Assembly: GCA_028871795.1 (NCBI GenBank)
Contig: JAGWMG010000001.1
Coordinates: forward strand, 278,786 to 342,785
DNA: 64,000 bases
Source of the DNA: Alphaproteobacteria bacterium
GTDB taxonomy: Bacteria; Pseudomonadota; Alphaproteobacteria; Micropepsales; Micropepsaceae
Reading direction: 5' to 3'
The position numbers and the translations under genes are program-made. Under the pieces are notes generated by a model, which did no database searches, was not told where the DNA came from, and was given only the letters and a program-made list of their open reading frames with translations. Position 1 is the stretch's first letter. Every line of letters begins with the position of its first letter. Shown in pieces: positions 51,430-59,932 of the stretch.

Positions 51430-51467
51430 TTTCCGGTTTTCCCGCGGACAGACGATTGGAGGGTTAG
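51430..51467 (+). promoter_or_regulatory. Candidate sigma-factor-dependent promoter box, copy 1 (TTTCCGGTTTTCC-N21-TTAG)
   Basis: 13-mer identical to that at 56282-56294 with the same 21-nt spacing to TTAG; lies about 60 bp upstream of the sigma factor gene. Confidence 0.65.
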
Positions 51468-51488
51468 GCGCCTGCTTGGAGAATGATC

Positions 51489-52268
51489 ATGGTCGTGTCC
51501 ACGGAGCTTGAAGACCCTGGTGACGATGCGCCGCAGGCTGCACCCAAAGCTGGCGGCGCCGAAAAGAAATGGGATGGGGTCGTTCGTCGCCCTCTTGCCA
51601 GCTGCGACAGACGCCCAGAGGTCGAGGTGGAGTTAGGATCGTGGTTGGCCTTGGAAGAAGTGCAACAGCGTCTTGCGCTCCGCGAAGTTATTGAGGGTGG
51701 CCGCGCTGTCAGTGCTGAAGCGCTGGTTCATATGTGCCGCCGGGCACATGAAGCCGGCGACCGGCGAATGCTAAACCTGGCATTCGAGGCTCTCAGCAAA
51801 GTCGTAACGCCTCTCCTCTTGTCGCAGGCCTGGGGGATGTCGAGGGAAGACCGGCGCGACCAGGCCCAGCAGGTACTTCTGGAGACGTTCGCGGCGATCC
51901 AGAACGGCAAGGCAGATCTGGCGGAAAGTCTATTTCCTGCTTTCTCCTTGCGAAGAACCATTTCACTCTATCGGGCACGGCGAGCACGCTTTGAAGGCGT
52001 CAATCGCAGAATCGAGCCAACTGAAACAATCGATCCTCTTGACAGCATTCCGGATCGTGTTCCAAGCGCCGAAGCGCGAGCATTGCTCACATTGGCGCTC
52101 GACAAGTTACCACCGAAACATCGGGCAGCGTTCATCCAGTATCACAACTTCGATATGACACAGGAGGAAATTGCCGCTCATCACAGAGTCGACGTGCGCA
52201 CGGTCCGTTCTTGGTTGAAGAAGGCCAGCGCCGCGGTCGGACTTACTGGAGACGAAAATGACCGCTAA
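51489..52268 (+). CDS. Sigma70-family RNA polymerase sigma factor-like protein
   Basis: C-terminal region-4-like HTH: ALDKLPPKHRAAFIQYHNFDMTQEEIAAHHRVDVRTVRSWLKKASAAVG. Confidence 0.85.
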   Translation: MVVSTELEDPGDDAPQAAPKAGGAEKKWDGVVRRPLASCDRRPEVEVELGSWLALEEVQQRLALREVIEGGRAVSAEALVHMCRRAHEAGDRRMLNLAFEALSKVVTPLLLSQAWGMSREDRRDQAQQVLLETFAAIQNGKADLAESLFPAFSLRRTISLYRARRARFEGVNRRIEPTETIDPLDSIPDRVPSAEARALLTLALDKLPPKHRAAFIQYHNFDMTQEEIAAHHRVDVRTVRSWLKKASAAVGLTGDENDR

Positions 52269-52881
52269 TCAGAACCACAAGCCCGCACTTGAGGACGTGC
52301 TGGCTTTGATCGCCGCCGCACCGGCACCGCCGGACGCACAGGTCCTGCGCGCCTGGATGGCGAAGTATCCCGAGTTTGCTGATGAGATCGTCGAATTTGC
52401 GACCGATTGGGTCGAGATGGAGGTTGCGCGCGCCGAGATCCCGGTCGTAGCCGAAGATGTCGACGTGGTTGTGAACAGAACCATGAGCCGCGTTCAGGCG
52501 CTGCTGGATGCCGCAGAGCGGTCAGATATGTTGACCGATCTTGCGGCAGACATCCACGCGGCTGGTTATGATTTTGACTCGTTCCAACTCACGGTCAACA
52601 TTGACCGATCGATCTTGGATTGCCTGATCGCTCGGCTTGTTAAGCCGGCGACGGTGCCAGCCAAACTTGTGTCGATTTTGGCCGACACGGTGAACCGCTC
52701 AAGCGATCGCATACGTGATTACCTGCGCTTGCCACCGCAACCGGTCGCAGCTTACAAGTCTCGGACGCGACCAGACATCAAACAGGCCGACTTCGCGCTC
52801 GTTGTCCAGCACTCGCAACTATCCGAGGCGGACAAAGCGCGTTGGCTCGCGGAAGCGCCAGATCCGGCCTTGCGAGCGTAA
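52258..52881 (+). CDS. Conserved hypothetical protein between sigma factor and ImmA-helicase; candidate antirepressor/anti-sigma partner
   Basis: APPDAQVLRAWMAKYPEFADEIVEFATDWVEMEV; overlaps sigma gene by 11 nt and lies 3 bp before the helicase gene. Confidence 0.75.
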   Translation: MTANQNHKPALEDVLALIAAAPAPPDAQVLRAWMAKYPEFADEIVEFATDWVEMEVARAEIPVVAEDVDVVVNRTMSRVQALLDAAERSDMLTDLAADIHAAGYDFDSFQLTVNIDRSILDCLIARLVKPATVPAKLVSILADTVNRSSDRIRDYLRLPPQPVAAYKSRTRPDIKQADFALVVQHSQLSEADKARWLAEAPDPALRA

Positions 52882-52884
52882 GAT

Positions 52885-55800
52885 ATGGACAGCTTCGGCG
52901 CCGTGCGCGCGCTTGCGAATATGAAGCACGCGCTTATGCGGGCGAAGGCCGGCGGCAAATCCTCGGCAGCCGCTCTGTTGACCGCCGCGCGCGAGACTGA
53001 AGCCGTCACCGCCCAGAGCGTAGCTCCGGATCACCCGCTTCTGGCGGGCGGTGATGGCGCTCTCCACCGCGCAGGCTCGGCGCGATCGATCTATATCTCA
53101 GCAGCCATTGATCCCGAATTGGCCGCCTATGTCGAAGCGCATGAGTTTGGGCATCTGTGGATTGAGACGCCGAATGATCCGGTGATCGTCCCGCGTGGAT
53201 CCGATCCCGGTACACCGGAGGAGCCGACCCCGCTGGGGCTGCGGCGTGTCGAGGTCTATAGTGCTCAGGAACATCGCGAGCGGTGCGCCAATGTGTTTGC
53301 GCGCGAGTTTCTGCTCCCACGCGATGAGGCGCGGCGTCTGTTCATTGACGGTGGTCAATCGGCCGTCAGCATTGCGAGCAGCCTTGGCCTCCCCACCGGG
53401 CTTGTCCATCAGCAACTCGCCGTTGCACTGCTGTTGCCGGAGCCAGCGTCAGCCAACGCCAAGGCGGCGCCGAGCGAAAGGCCGGGGCTCGACGCGTCGC
53501 AAAAAAAAGCGGCCGAGCACGAAGGATCGCCGCTCCTGGTTGAAGCAGGTCCCGGGACCGGCAAAACGCGCACACTCATTGCCAGGGTCGAGCATCTCTT
53601 AGCCAATCACGTTCCGACGCCATCGATCTTGGTGCTCACGTTCTCGAACAAAGCGGCTCGAGAGATCAGGGAACGCGTTGCCGCAAGCGTTCCGGCCGCC
53701 GCGACCGAGTTGTGGGCGGGTACCTTCCATGCCTTCGGTCTCGAACTCGTGCGCAAGTTCGGTCATCTGGATGGGATTCGCGAGCCCGTCCAGTTGCTCG
53801 ATCAGGCGGACCAGCTTGCCTTTCTCGAGCGTGAACTTCCGGCGCTGGGCCTGGATCACTATCTGCGGCTGCATGAGCCATTGCTGGAACTTCGGTACAT
53901 TCTGGGAGCGATTTCGCGTGCGAAGGATGAGGTGTTTTCGCCTGCCGACTACGCGGCTGCCGCCGTCCGCATGCAGAATGCGGCGCGGAACGACGAGGAT
54001 AGGCTCAAGGCGGACAAGGCTGGGGAAGTCGCGCGCGTCTATAACCACTATGAGAGGCGGATCCGGGCCGATGGCATTGTCGACTTCGCCGATTTGATCA
54101 ATCGGCCGATCGAGATCCTGCGCAAACACCCAGACATATGTGACGAACTGCGAACACAATATCGGCATTTGCTCGTCGACGAATACCAGGACGTCAACCG
54201 TGCCAGCGCGCTCTTGCTCAAGGAACTCACCGGTGACGGCGAACGTCTTTGGGTGGTCGGCGATGCGCGCCAGTCGATCTACCGATTTCGCGGGGCTGCT
54301 CCCATTAACACACGAGATTTCGAGAAGGATTACCCGAACGGTAAGCGCAAACCGCTGGCTGTGAACTACCGCTCTCGCAAGCAGATTGTTGATACCTTCG
54401 GCGCCTATGCGAAGGGTATGCGGGTGGGCAGAGGACGAAGTTGCGAGCTTGAAGCCAAGCGCGGCGAAGGGGTCAATCCCGTCGACTGCCATATCGCGAC
54501 AGACCGCAATGCGGAAATCGCAGGGATCGCGGCGACGATTGCCGCGCTTAAAGCGGACGGCGTGGCCTATCGCGACCAGGCAGTGCTCTGCCGCACGCAT
54601 GGCAATCTGGAGAAGATCGCGTTGGGTCTGGAAGCAGCCGGATTCCCGGTTCTATATCTCGGCGATCTGTTCGAGCGGCCCGAGATCCGGGACCTGCTTG
54701 CGCTACTCTCCTTTGTCTCCGAGCCGCACAGAGGCGGGCTCCACCGCGTCGCGACCTTGGCTCCGTATCGCACGCCCTTGCACGACGTGCGCGTCCTGCT
54801 CGACCATGCGGCGGCCACCGAAAAGACACCATTAGCGGCGCTCGCCGATGCGGGTGCACTCCCAGGTCTCTCAGCAGACGGGCGCAGGGCGCTGGTATGT
54901 CTCAGCGCCGATGTCGCGTCTGTTGGCTTCAAAACAGGTCCCGGCGCATTCTTGTGCGACATGCTGTTTAACCGCGGTGCGTTGCTACGCGCGCATCTTG
55001 AAGGCAACACGGCGGCCGATCAGCACCGTCGTCTGGCTGTCCATCAATTTCTGCAATTCGCGATTGAGAACGATACGCCCGGCGAAGGCGATCCCAAGCG
55101 CAGCTTGCTCAATTGGGTGCGCCGCCTCGAAGTGTTCGGTGACGAGCGTGCGCTTCGCGACCCGCCTGTGGCGGTAGAGGAAATCGACGCCGTACGGTTG
55201 ATGACGGTCCATGCCAGCAAGGGATTGGAATTCAAGGTGGTGCACTTGCCGACCTTGGGCGCCGGAATCTTTCCGCTGCGCTGGCAAGGCGAACGGTGTC
55301 CGGCGCCGCTTGGCATGTTGCCGACCATTGTCGCGGATGACCATAAGGAAGAGGAGGAGTGCCTCTTCTTTGTCGCGCTCTCGCGTGCCCGTGATCATCT
55401 TTCATTGTCGCGGGCCCAACGCTATTCGGACAAGCAGGCCTCAAACCCGTCGGATGCCCTGAAGTCGATCGCGTCTCGGCTGCCGCGCGCGTGCGACGGC
55501 CCTCCCACTTGGACAGGTCGCCTTCCCGACGTCATTGATACCGGCGAGCGCGCGGACTTAAAGGTTACCGTCCGCGAGCATGATGGAGGCGACATTGAAC
55601 TCTATCTCGGCTGTCCGCGACGTTATCTCTATCAAGTCGTGCTGGGGCTTAGCGGGTCGCGCGAGGATAACGGATATGTACGTTTCCATCGTGCGGTCTA
55701 TCGGGTATTGCGATGGATGGGCGGCCAGGGCGATGTCATCGAGACAGGCGCTCTGATGGCCGAGTTCGAGCGCGCCTGGTCGGATATCGGTCCATTCGAT

Positions 55801-56265
55801 CATCCACTTAAGGATCTGTATCGAAAGGCGGCTCGGCGCATTCTAGACCAAGCGACCGGACGATCTCGGGTCGGGATATCCTTCGGTGACGTGCTGCATG
55901 TTGTCATTGATGGCCACAACATCTCGATTCCGATCGATGAGGTAGAGCGTTCCGCCAACGGGTTCACGATCCGGCGTTTGCGGACAGGGCGTCCGCCAAA
56001 AAAGCCCGATCAACGCGTGCTTCATGCGCTCATGGCGGAAGCCGGCCGACAGGCGCATGGCGGCGGAGGGCGCTTCGAGCTGCAATATCTCACCACCAAC
56101 GAGGCGGTCGGCGTTTCACTCGCCGGGGTCATGACAGATCGGCTCGAAAAGACTCGTGAGGCGCTGGCCGGCTTGGCTTGCGGTCTCTTCGCAGCCGACC
56201 CAGACAACCGCGAGAATTGTCCGCGCTGTCCGCACTACTTCATCTGTCCAGCCGTTCCACACTGA
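52885..56265 (+). CDS. Fusion protein: N-terminal ImmA/IrrE-like zincin, UvrD/Rep SF1 helicase, C-terminal Fe-S RecB/AddB-like (degenerate PD-(D/E)XK) domain
   Basis: VEAHEFGHLWIE; LLVEAGPGTGKTRTLIARV; HLLVDEYQDVNRAS; VVGDARQSIYRFRGA; RLMTVHASKGLEFKVVHLP; LYLGCPRRYLYQ...NCPRCPHYFICP. Confidence 0.92.
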   Translation: MDSFGAVRALANMKHALMRAKAGGKSSAAALLTAARETEAVTAQSVAPDHPLLAGGDGALHRAGSARSIYISAAIDPELAAYVEAHEFGHLWIETPNDPVIVPRGSDPGTPEEPTPLGLRRVEVYSAQEHRERCANVFAREFLLPRDEARRLFIDGGQSAVSIASSLGLPTGLVHQQLAVALLLPEPASANAKAAPSERPGLDASQKKAAEHEGSPLLVEAGPGTGKTRTLIARVEHLLANHVPTPSILVLTFSNKAAREIRERVAASVPAAATELWAGTFHAFGLELVRKFGHLDGIREPVQLLDQADQLAFLERELPALGLDHYLRLHEPLLELRYILGAISRAKDEVFSPADYAAAAVRMQNAARNDEDRLKADKAGEVARVYNHYERRIRADGIVDFADLINRPIEILRKHPDICDELRTQYRHLLVDEYQDVNRASALLLKELTGDGERLWVVGDARQSIYRFRGAAPINTRDFEKDYPNGKRKPLAVNYRSRKQIVDTFGAYAKGMRVGRGRSCELEAKRGEGVNPVDCHIATDRNAEIAGIAATIAALKADGVAYRDQAVLCRTHGNLEKIALGLEAAGFPVLYLGDLFERPEIRDLLALLSFVSEPHRGGLHRVATLAPYRTPLHDVRVLLDHAAATEKTPLAALADAGALPGLSADGRRALVCLSADVASVGFKTGPGAFLCDMLFNRGALLRAHLEGNTAADQHRRLAVHQFLQFAIENDTPGEGDPKRSLLNWVRRLEVFGDERALRDPPVAVEEIDAVRLMTVHASKGLEFKVVHLPTLGAGIFPLRWQGERCPAPLGMLPTIVADDHKEEEECLFFVALSRARDHLSLSRAQRYSDKQASNPSDALKSIASRLPRACDGPPTWTGRLPDVIDTGERADLKVTVREHDGGDIELYLGCPRRYLYQVVLGLSGSREDNGYVRFHRAVYRVLRWMGGQGDVIETGALMAEFERAWSDIGPFDHPLKDLYRKAARRILDQATGRSRVGISFGDVLHVVIDGHNISIPIDEVERSANGFTIRRLRTGRPPKKPDQRVLHALMAEAGRQAHGGGGRFELQYLTTNEAVGVSLAGVMTDRLEKTREALAGLACGLFAADPDNRENCPRCPHYFICPAVPH

Positions 56266-56281
56266 GCGCAACACAGGCGAC

Positions 56282-56319
56282 TTTCCGGTTTTCCAGGGGC
56301 GCTGCGACTAACCCTTTAG
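56282..56319 (+). promoter_or_regulatory. Candidate sigma-factor-dependent promoter box, copy 2 (TTTCCGGTTTTCC-N21-TTAG)
   Basis: Same 13-mer and spacing as at 51430-51467; just upstream of the Ubl gene. Confidence 0.65.
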
Positions 56320-56366
56320 AGCGTCCACTCCAATGGTGGGATGGACCAATAAGAAGGGTTCGCACA

Positions 56367-56882
56367 ATGCGTCCGATTGACGTTTTTATCCAAGGCGAGG
56401 GTCTCGCCGACATCATGGTCGCCAGCACGGCGCCGCACCACAGCCTCGCCGAAGTACTCGCCGCCCTCGAACATCCGATCCTGAAGGAAGAAGGTTTCCT
56501 CGTCTTTATCGAAGACGTGCCGGTGCCGCTCGATCCTGAAACGATCGTCGAGGAACTGTTGCCACTTGCCACCGCTGACGACGCGATCCTTGTTCCGTTG
56601 CGCCTCCATGTCAGTCACTGCCATCATATCGACGTTTCGGTGCGCTTCAACGGCGAGGACGCAAAGCGACGGTTCCCGCCGAGCACGACCATCGCACGCG
56701 TTCATCACTGGGCGGCCCGGCGCGCGTTTCATCTGGCGCCGCGCGACGCCGCCGAGCATGTCTTGCAGCTTCAGGGCTCGACCAAGCGTCCCGATCGGGA
56801 TGTGCATCTCGGGTCGTTGACGGATCGCAAGATTTGCGCCGTGGCCTTTGACCTCGTTCCCCGCAAGCGGGTGGAGGGCTGA
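56367..56882 (+). CDS. bilA-like: Tandem ubiquitin-like protein (BilA/ISG15-like)
   Basis: 171 aa; second half [30 protein letters not shown]...[40 protein letters not shown] fits a beta-grasp Ubl; operon with E2, JAB, E1. Confidence 0.78.
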   Translation: MRPIDVFIQGEGLADIMVASTAPHHSLAEVLAALEHPILKEEGFLVFIEDVPVPLDPETIVEELLPLATADDAILVPLRLHVSHCHHIDVSVRFNGEDAKRRFPPSTTIARVHHWAARRAFHLAPRDAAEHVLQLQGSTKRPDRDVHLGSLTDRKICAVAFDLVPRKRVEG

Positions 56883-56884
56883 GC

Positions 56885-57358
56885 ATGGGGGACGCGATTT
56901 CGCCCGCGGAGGCTGTCTTCCGCAACCATCTGTCCGGTGGTCGTTTTCGCAACGGAGCGGCTACCGGACGCTGGCGCTCGGTGTCGGTGACGTGGCCGCA
57001 CGCTGTGTTCGGGGTGCGCGCCGCAGATGGCATCGAATACGGGCTGCGGTTTGAATGCAGTGACTATCCGCGTACGCCGCCAACGGCGCAGCCCTGGGAT
57101 CTCGATCAGAACACTCCGCTCAGTCACAATCTGTGGCCGAGCGGCCGGGAGCGTGTGCCGCTGGCCTTCAATCCGGGCTGGAAGAACGGCACCTGCCTCT
57201 ACCTTCCGTGTGATCGTCAATCTATCGAGGGCCACGCGAACTGGTATCAGCTTCATCCCAGCCTGATCTGGGATCCCGCAGCTGGAATTGTTCACTACCT
57301 TCGCGTCGTCGCCGACCTCCTAAACTCCGGTGACTACGGAGGCCGCCGTGCAGCCTGA
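56885..57358 (+). CDS. bilB-like: E2-like ubiquitin-conjugating fold protein (BilB-like)
   Basis: [17 protein letters not shown] parallels the E2 active-site segment (HPN...G.xClD.L); located between Ubl and JAB genes. Confidence 0.78.
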   Translation: MGDAISPAEAVFRNHLSGGRFRNGAATGRWRSVSVTWPHAVFGVRAADGIEYGLRFECSDYPRTPPTAQPWDLDQNTPLSHNLWPSGRERVPLAFNPGWKNGTCLYLPCDRQSIEGHANWYQLHPSLIWDPAAGIVHYLRVVADLLNSGDYGGRRAA

Positions 57359-57833
57359 TCCCCGTCTTCGTCTGACACGGCACATGTGGACGGAACTGAC
57401 CGGTGAGCTCGGTCGCCGGACCGAGGGGTGCCATGAGTCCGGCGCCTTCCTTCTTGGGCGGAAAGATGAAGATGGTCGGCGAGCGCTGTCGCTTGTCTAT
57501 TACGACGAGCTTGATCCGCGGGCCTATGACTCTGGGGTCTGCATCTTGCACGCGGATGCGTTCGGACGGCTGTGGGAGCGGTGCGCCGAGCTTGGCTTGG
57601 CGGTCGTGGCTGACGTGCATGTTCACGGCTGTGGTGCCGCACAGAGCCGCGCAGACCGCGAAAACCCGATGATCGCGCGGCCGGGCCATCTGGCGTTGAT
57701 TCTTCCTCTCATGGCGCGGGTGCCTGTCCGCCGATGGGCGGTCGGACTCTACGAATATCTAGGCGATCACAGGTGGCGCGCACACGGGGGGTGCAATGTC
57801 GCCCGCGTTTTGAAGATCGAGGATAAACCATGA
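57330..57833 (+). CDS. bilC-like: JAB/JAMM (MPN+) metallo-deubiquitinase-like protein (BilC-like)
   Basis: [11 protein letters not shown] (JAMM Glu) and [22 protein letters not shown] (HxH...SxxD); GTG start at 57330 or 57348 overlaps E2 gene. Confidence 0.87.
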   Translation: MTTEAAVQPDPRLRLTRHMWTELTGELGRRTEGCHESGAFLLGRKDEDGRRALSLVYYDELDPRAYDSGVCILHADAFGRLWERCAELGLAVVADVHVHGCGAAQSRADRENPMIARPGHLALILPLMARVPVRRWAVGLYEYLGDHRWRAHGGCNVARVLKIEDKP

Positions 57834-59185
57834 CGCATTTGGAAGAGGTCGCCGATCGCCTGAACCGAATGGTCAAGCTGGCACTCGACACCGGTGAGGC
57901 GTCGAGCCTTGAGGAAGCCCAGCGAATTTTCGCAGGATACCGCCTGCAGATCATCGTTGGGGCTGATGTGGCGCAGGAGCCGGTGTTGCAGGCTGCGTTG
58001 TTGACGGCGGTGAATTGTGCGGTGCGCACTTTGCTGGGTGGTGTCACCGTGGTTGGCGCCACCGGTGCGTTGCGGGTTCTGCTGCCGCCTTTCGGCGACC
58101 TCGAAGAAGCGATTGTGGGATTGGGTGGCCGATTGATCAGGGAAACCAACCCCGAGACGTCGACTTTGGTGATTGGAGAGGTCGATGAGAAGGGTCTGGA
58201 ACCCTTGGCGATCCGGGCAACTTTTAATGAGTGGTGCGGCGGCGTCGTTCCGGTCGCCAATCACGAGCGGCTCGCGGAGACTGGTGCGTTCACGCCGGCC
58301 GGTGTCCTCGCGGGTGCGTTGGGCGTGTCAGAGATTTTTCAGAGGTTGCGTGGCGGAATGCCGATGGCCTGTCGACGTGGTGTCGGCCTCAATCTCTGGC
58401 GGCCGGAACGCGATTGGTTGCGCGGTGAGTTCGCGCCTGCGCTGGATTGTTTGCCGTCGGCGGCTTGGCTTGTCGGTCTGGGCAATCTCGGCCAAGCCTA
58501 TCTCTGGACGCTTGGATTGCTACCCTACGGGGGAGAGGGCGCCGAACTTGTGCTACAGGATATAGATGTGCTGGCACCGTCGAACCTCAGTACGTCGCTT
58601 TTGACGACGCCGGAGCGCCTCGGACGGCGCAAGACACGCGCGATGGCCGATTGGGCGGAGGTGCGGGGCTTCAAGACCGCGATCATCGAGCGCGGTTTCG
58701 GTGCCGACTTTCATATCGGTCCGCGCGAACCTCCCGTCGCGCTGATCGGCGTCGACAATGCCTTGGCACGGCAATCGGTCGAGGACGTCGGTTTCGAGCG
58801 GGTGATTGAGGCGGGCCTTGGCGGCGGACTGCAGGATTTTCTCGGTATCGATCTGCATACTTTTCCGGCATCGAAGCCAGCCCGTGAAGTCTGGCGCGAC
58901 ACTGCTGTATCCGACATCGATCTCGGACAACCGGCATATAAGGCGATGCTGGAACAATCCAAGGATCAGTGTGGGATTGTTCGGCTTGCCGGTCGGACCG
59001 TTGGGGCACCGTTTGTAGGGTCGGCGGCGGCGGCGCTGGTCATCGCAGAGCTGATGAGGCTGACGCTAGGGGGCGCGCGGTACGAGATGATCTCGTGTCA
59101 TCTCCGCGACCTCGAGGGGCGATTCGTGGTGGGCGGCAATCCCTGGTCGGCGTTCAACCCAGGCGGCATCCGGTTGGCGGCGTGA
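57830..59185 (+). CDS. bilD-like: E1-like ThiF/MoeB-family ubiquitin-activating protein (BilD-like)
   Basis: AWLVGLGNLGQAYLWTLGLLP...LVLQDIDVLAPSNLSTSLLTTPERLGRRKTRAMADW Rossmann; QCGIVRLAGRTVGAPFVGSAAAALVIAELMRL; ATGA overlap with JAB gene. Confidence 0.88.
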   Translation: MTHLEEVADRLNRMVKLALDTGEASSLEEAQRIFAGYRLQIIVGADVAQEPVLQAALLTAVNCAVRTLLGGVTVVGATGALRVLLPPFGDLEEAIVGLGGRLIRETNPETSTLVIGEVDEKGLEPLAIRATFNEWCGGVVPVANHERLAETGAFTPAGVLAGALGVSEIFQRLRGGMPMACRRGVGLNLWRPERDWLRGEFAPALDCLPSAAWLVGLGNLGQAYLWTLGLLPYGGEGAELVLQDIDVLAPSNLSTSLLTTPERLGRRKTRAMADWAEVRGFKTAIIERGFGADFHIGPREPPVALIGVDNALARQSVEDVGFERVIEAGLGGGLQDFLGIDLHTFPASKPAREVWRDTAVSDIDLGQPAYKAMLEQSKDQCGIVRLAGRTVGAPFVGSAAAALVIAELMRLTLGGARYEMISCHLRDLEGRFVVGGNPWSAFNPGGIRLAA

Positions 59186-59265
59186 GCGTGTGATTTCAGC
59201 GACTTAGACTTCCTGAAGGTTGAACTCCTGCATTTGCCGAAATTGCCCGTTCCTTCGCGCACTTT

Positions 59266-59400
59266 GACCATCGAAATGTCGTATCGCCGAAATGGCCCGA
59301 CAGAGACTGAAGCGCGTGCATCACCCATTTTGCGCGCCAGAGACCGTCTCTGTGGGGCGCCGTTGATTCAACGGCTGCGAATTCACCGGAAATTCTAGCC
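59266..59400. repeat. Dispersed repeat, copy B
   Basis: GACCATCGAAATGTCGTATCGCCGAAATGGCCCGACA near-identical to copy C; palindrome CAGAGAC-C-GTCTCTG at 59338-59352. Confidence 0.85.
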
Positions 59401-59618
59401 AGTTACGGCGCGCCATAAACCGTGCAAATCAACGGGCGTTAAACGGAAAAGACGTTGGCGGAGTTGCAATGATTCAAACCATCGATATGGGATTCAATCA
59501 TTTCCGCTAACCCACGGAAATATCGGAAGAATTCCGCCTGTTCGAGACCGCCCCAACCCAAAATGCCCCGGCCACGAGGCACGTTTCATAGTATCTATCT
59601 CTAAACTTGCACGGACAC

Positions 59619-59628
59619 CGTACGTACG
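59619..59628. promoter_or_regulatory. Palindrome CGTACGTACG upstream of the DUF1778 antitoxin gene, candidate operator
   Basis: Perfect 10-bp palindrome about 30 bp upstream of ATG 59657. Confidence 0.5.
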
Positions 59629-59656
59629 CTAAAGTGGCGTCAAATTGGAGGTTGAG

Positions 59657-59932
59657 ATGGCGTCTGCTGTCGCCCGCGATGACCGGATAGAGTTGAGAGC
59701 CACCAAGGAGGAGAAGCGCCTTCTGGTGGCTGCGGCGGCTCAGGAACGGCTGGACGTCACAAGCTTTATCATGCGCCGCGTGTTGCCGGCCGCGCGCGAG
59801 TTGGTGGATCAGGCAGAGCGGATTGTTCTGTCGAAACAAGATACCGAGCGGGTCTTGGACCTGCTCGAAAATCCGCCCAGGCCCGCGCCTGCGTTGCTTG
59901 AGGCCGCGCGCCGCCGCCGTACGCGCAAGTGA
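59657..59932 (+). CDS. DUF1778 (TacA/AtaR-like) ribbon-helix-helix antitoxin
   Basis: RDDRIELRATKEEKRLLVAAAAQERLDVTSFIMRRVLPAARE. Confidence 0.93.
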   Translation: MASAVARDDRIELRATKEEKRLLVAAAAQERLDVTSFIMRRVLPAARELVDQAERIVLSKQDTERVLDLLENPPRPAPALLEAARRRRTRK

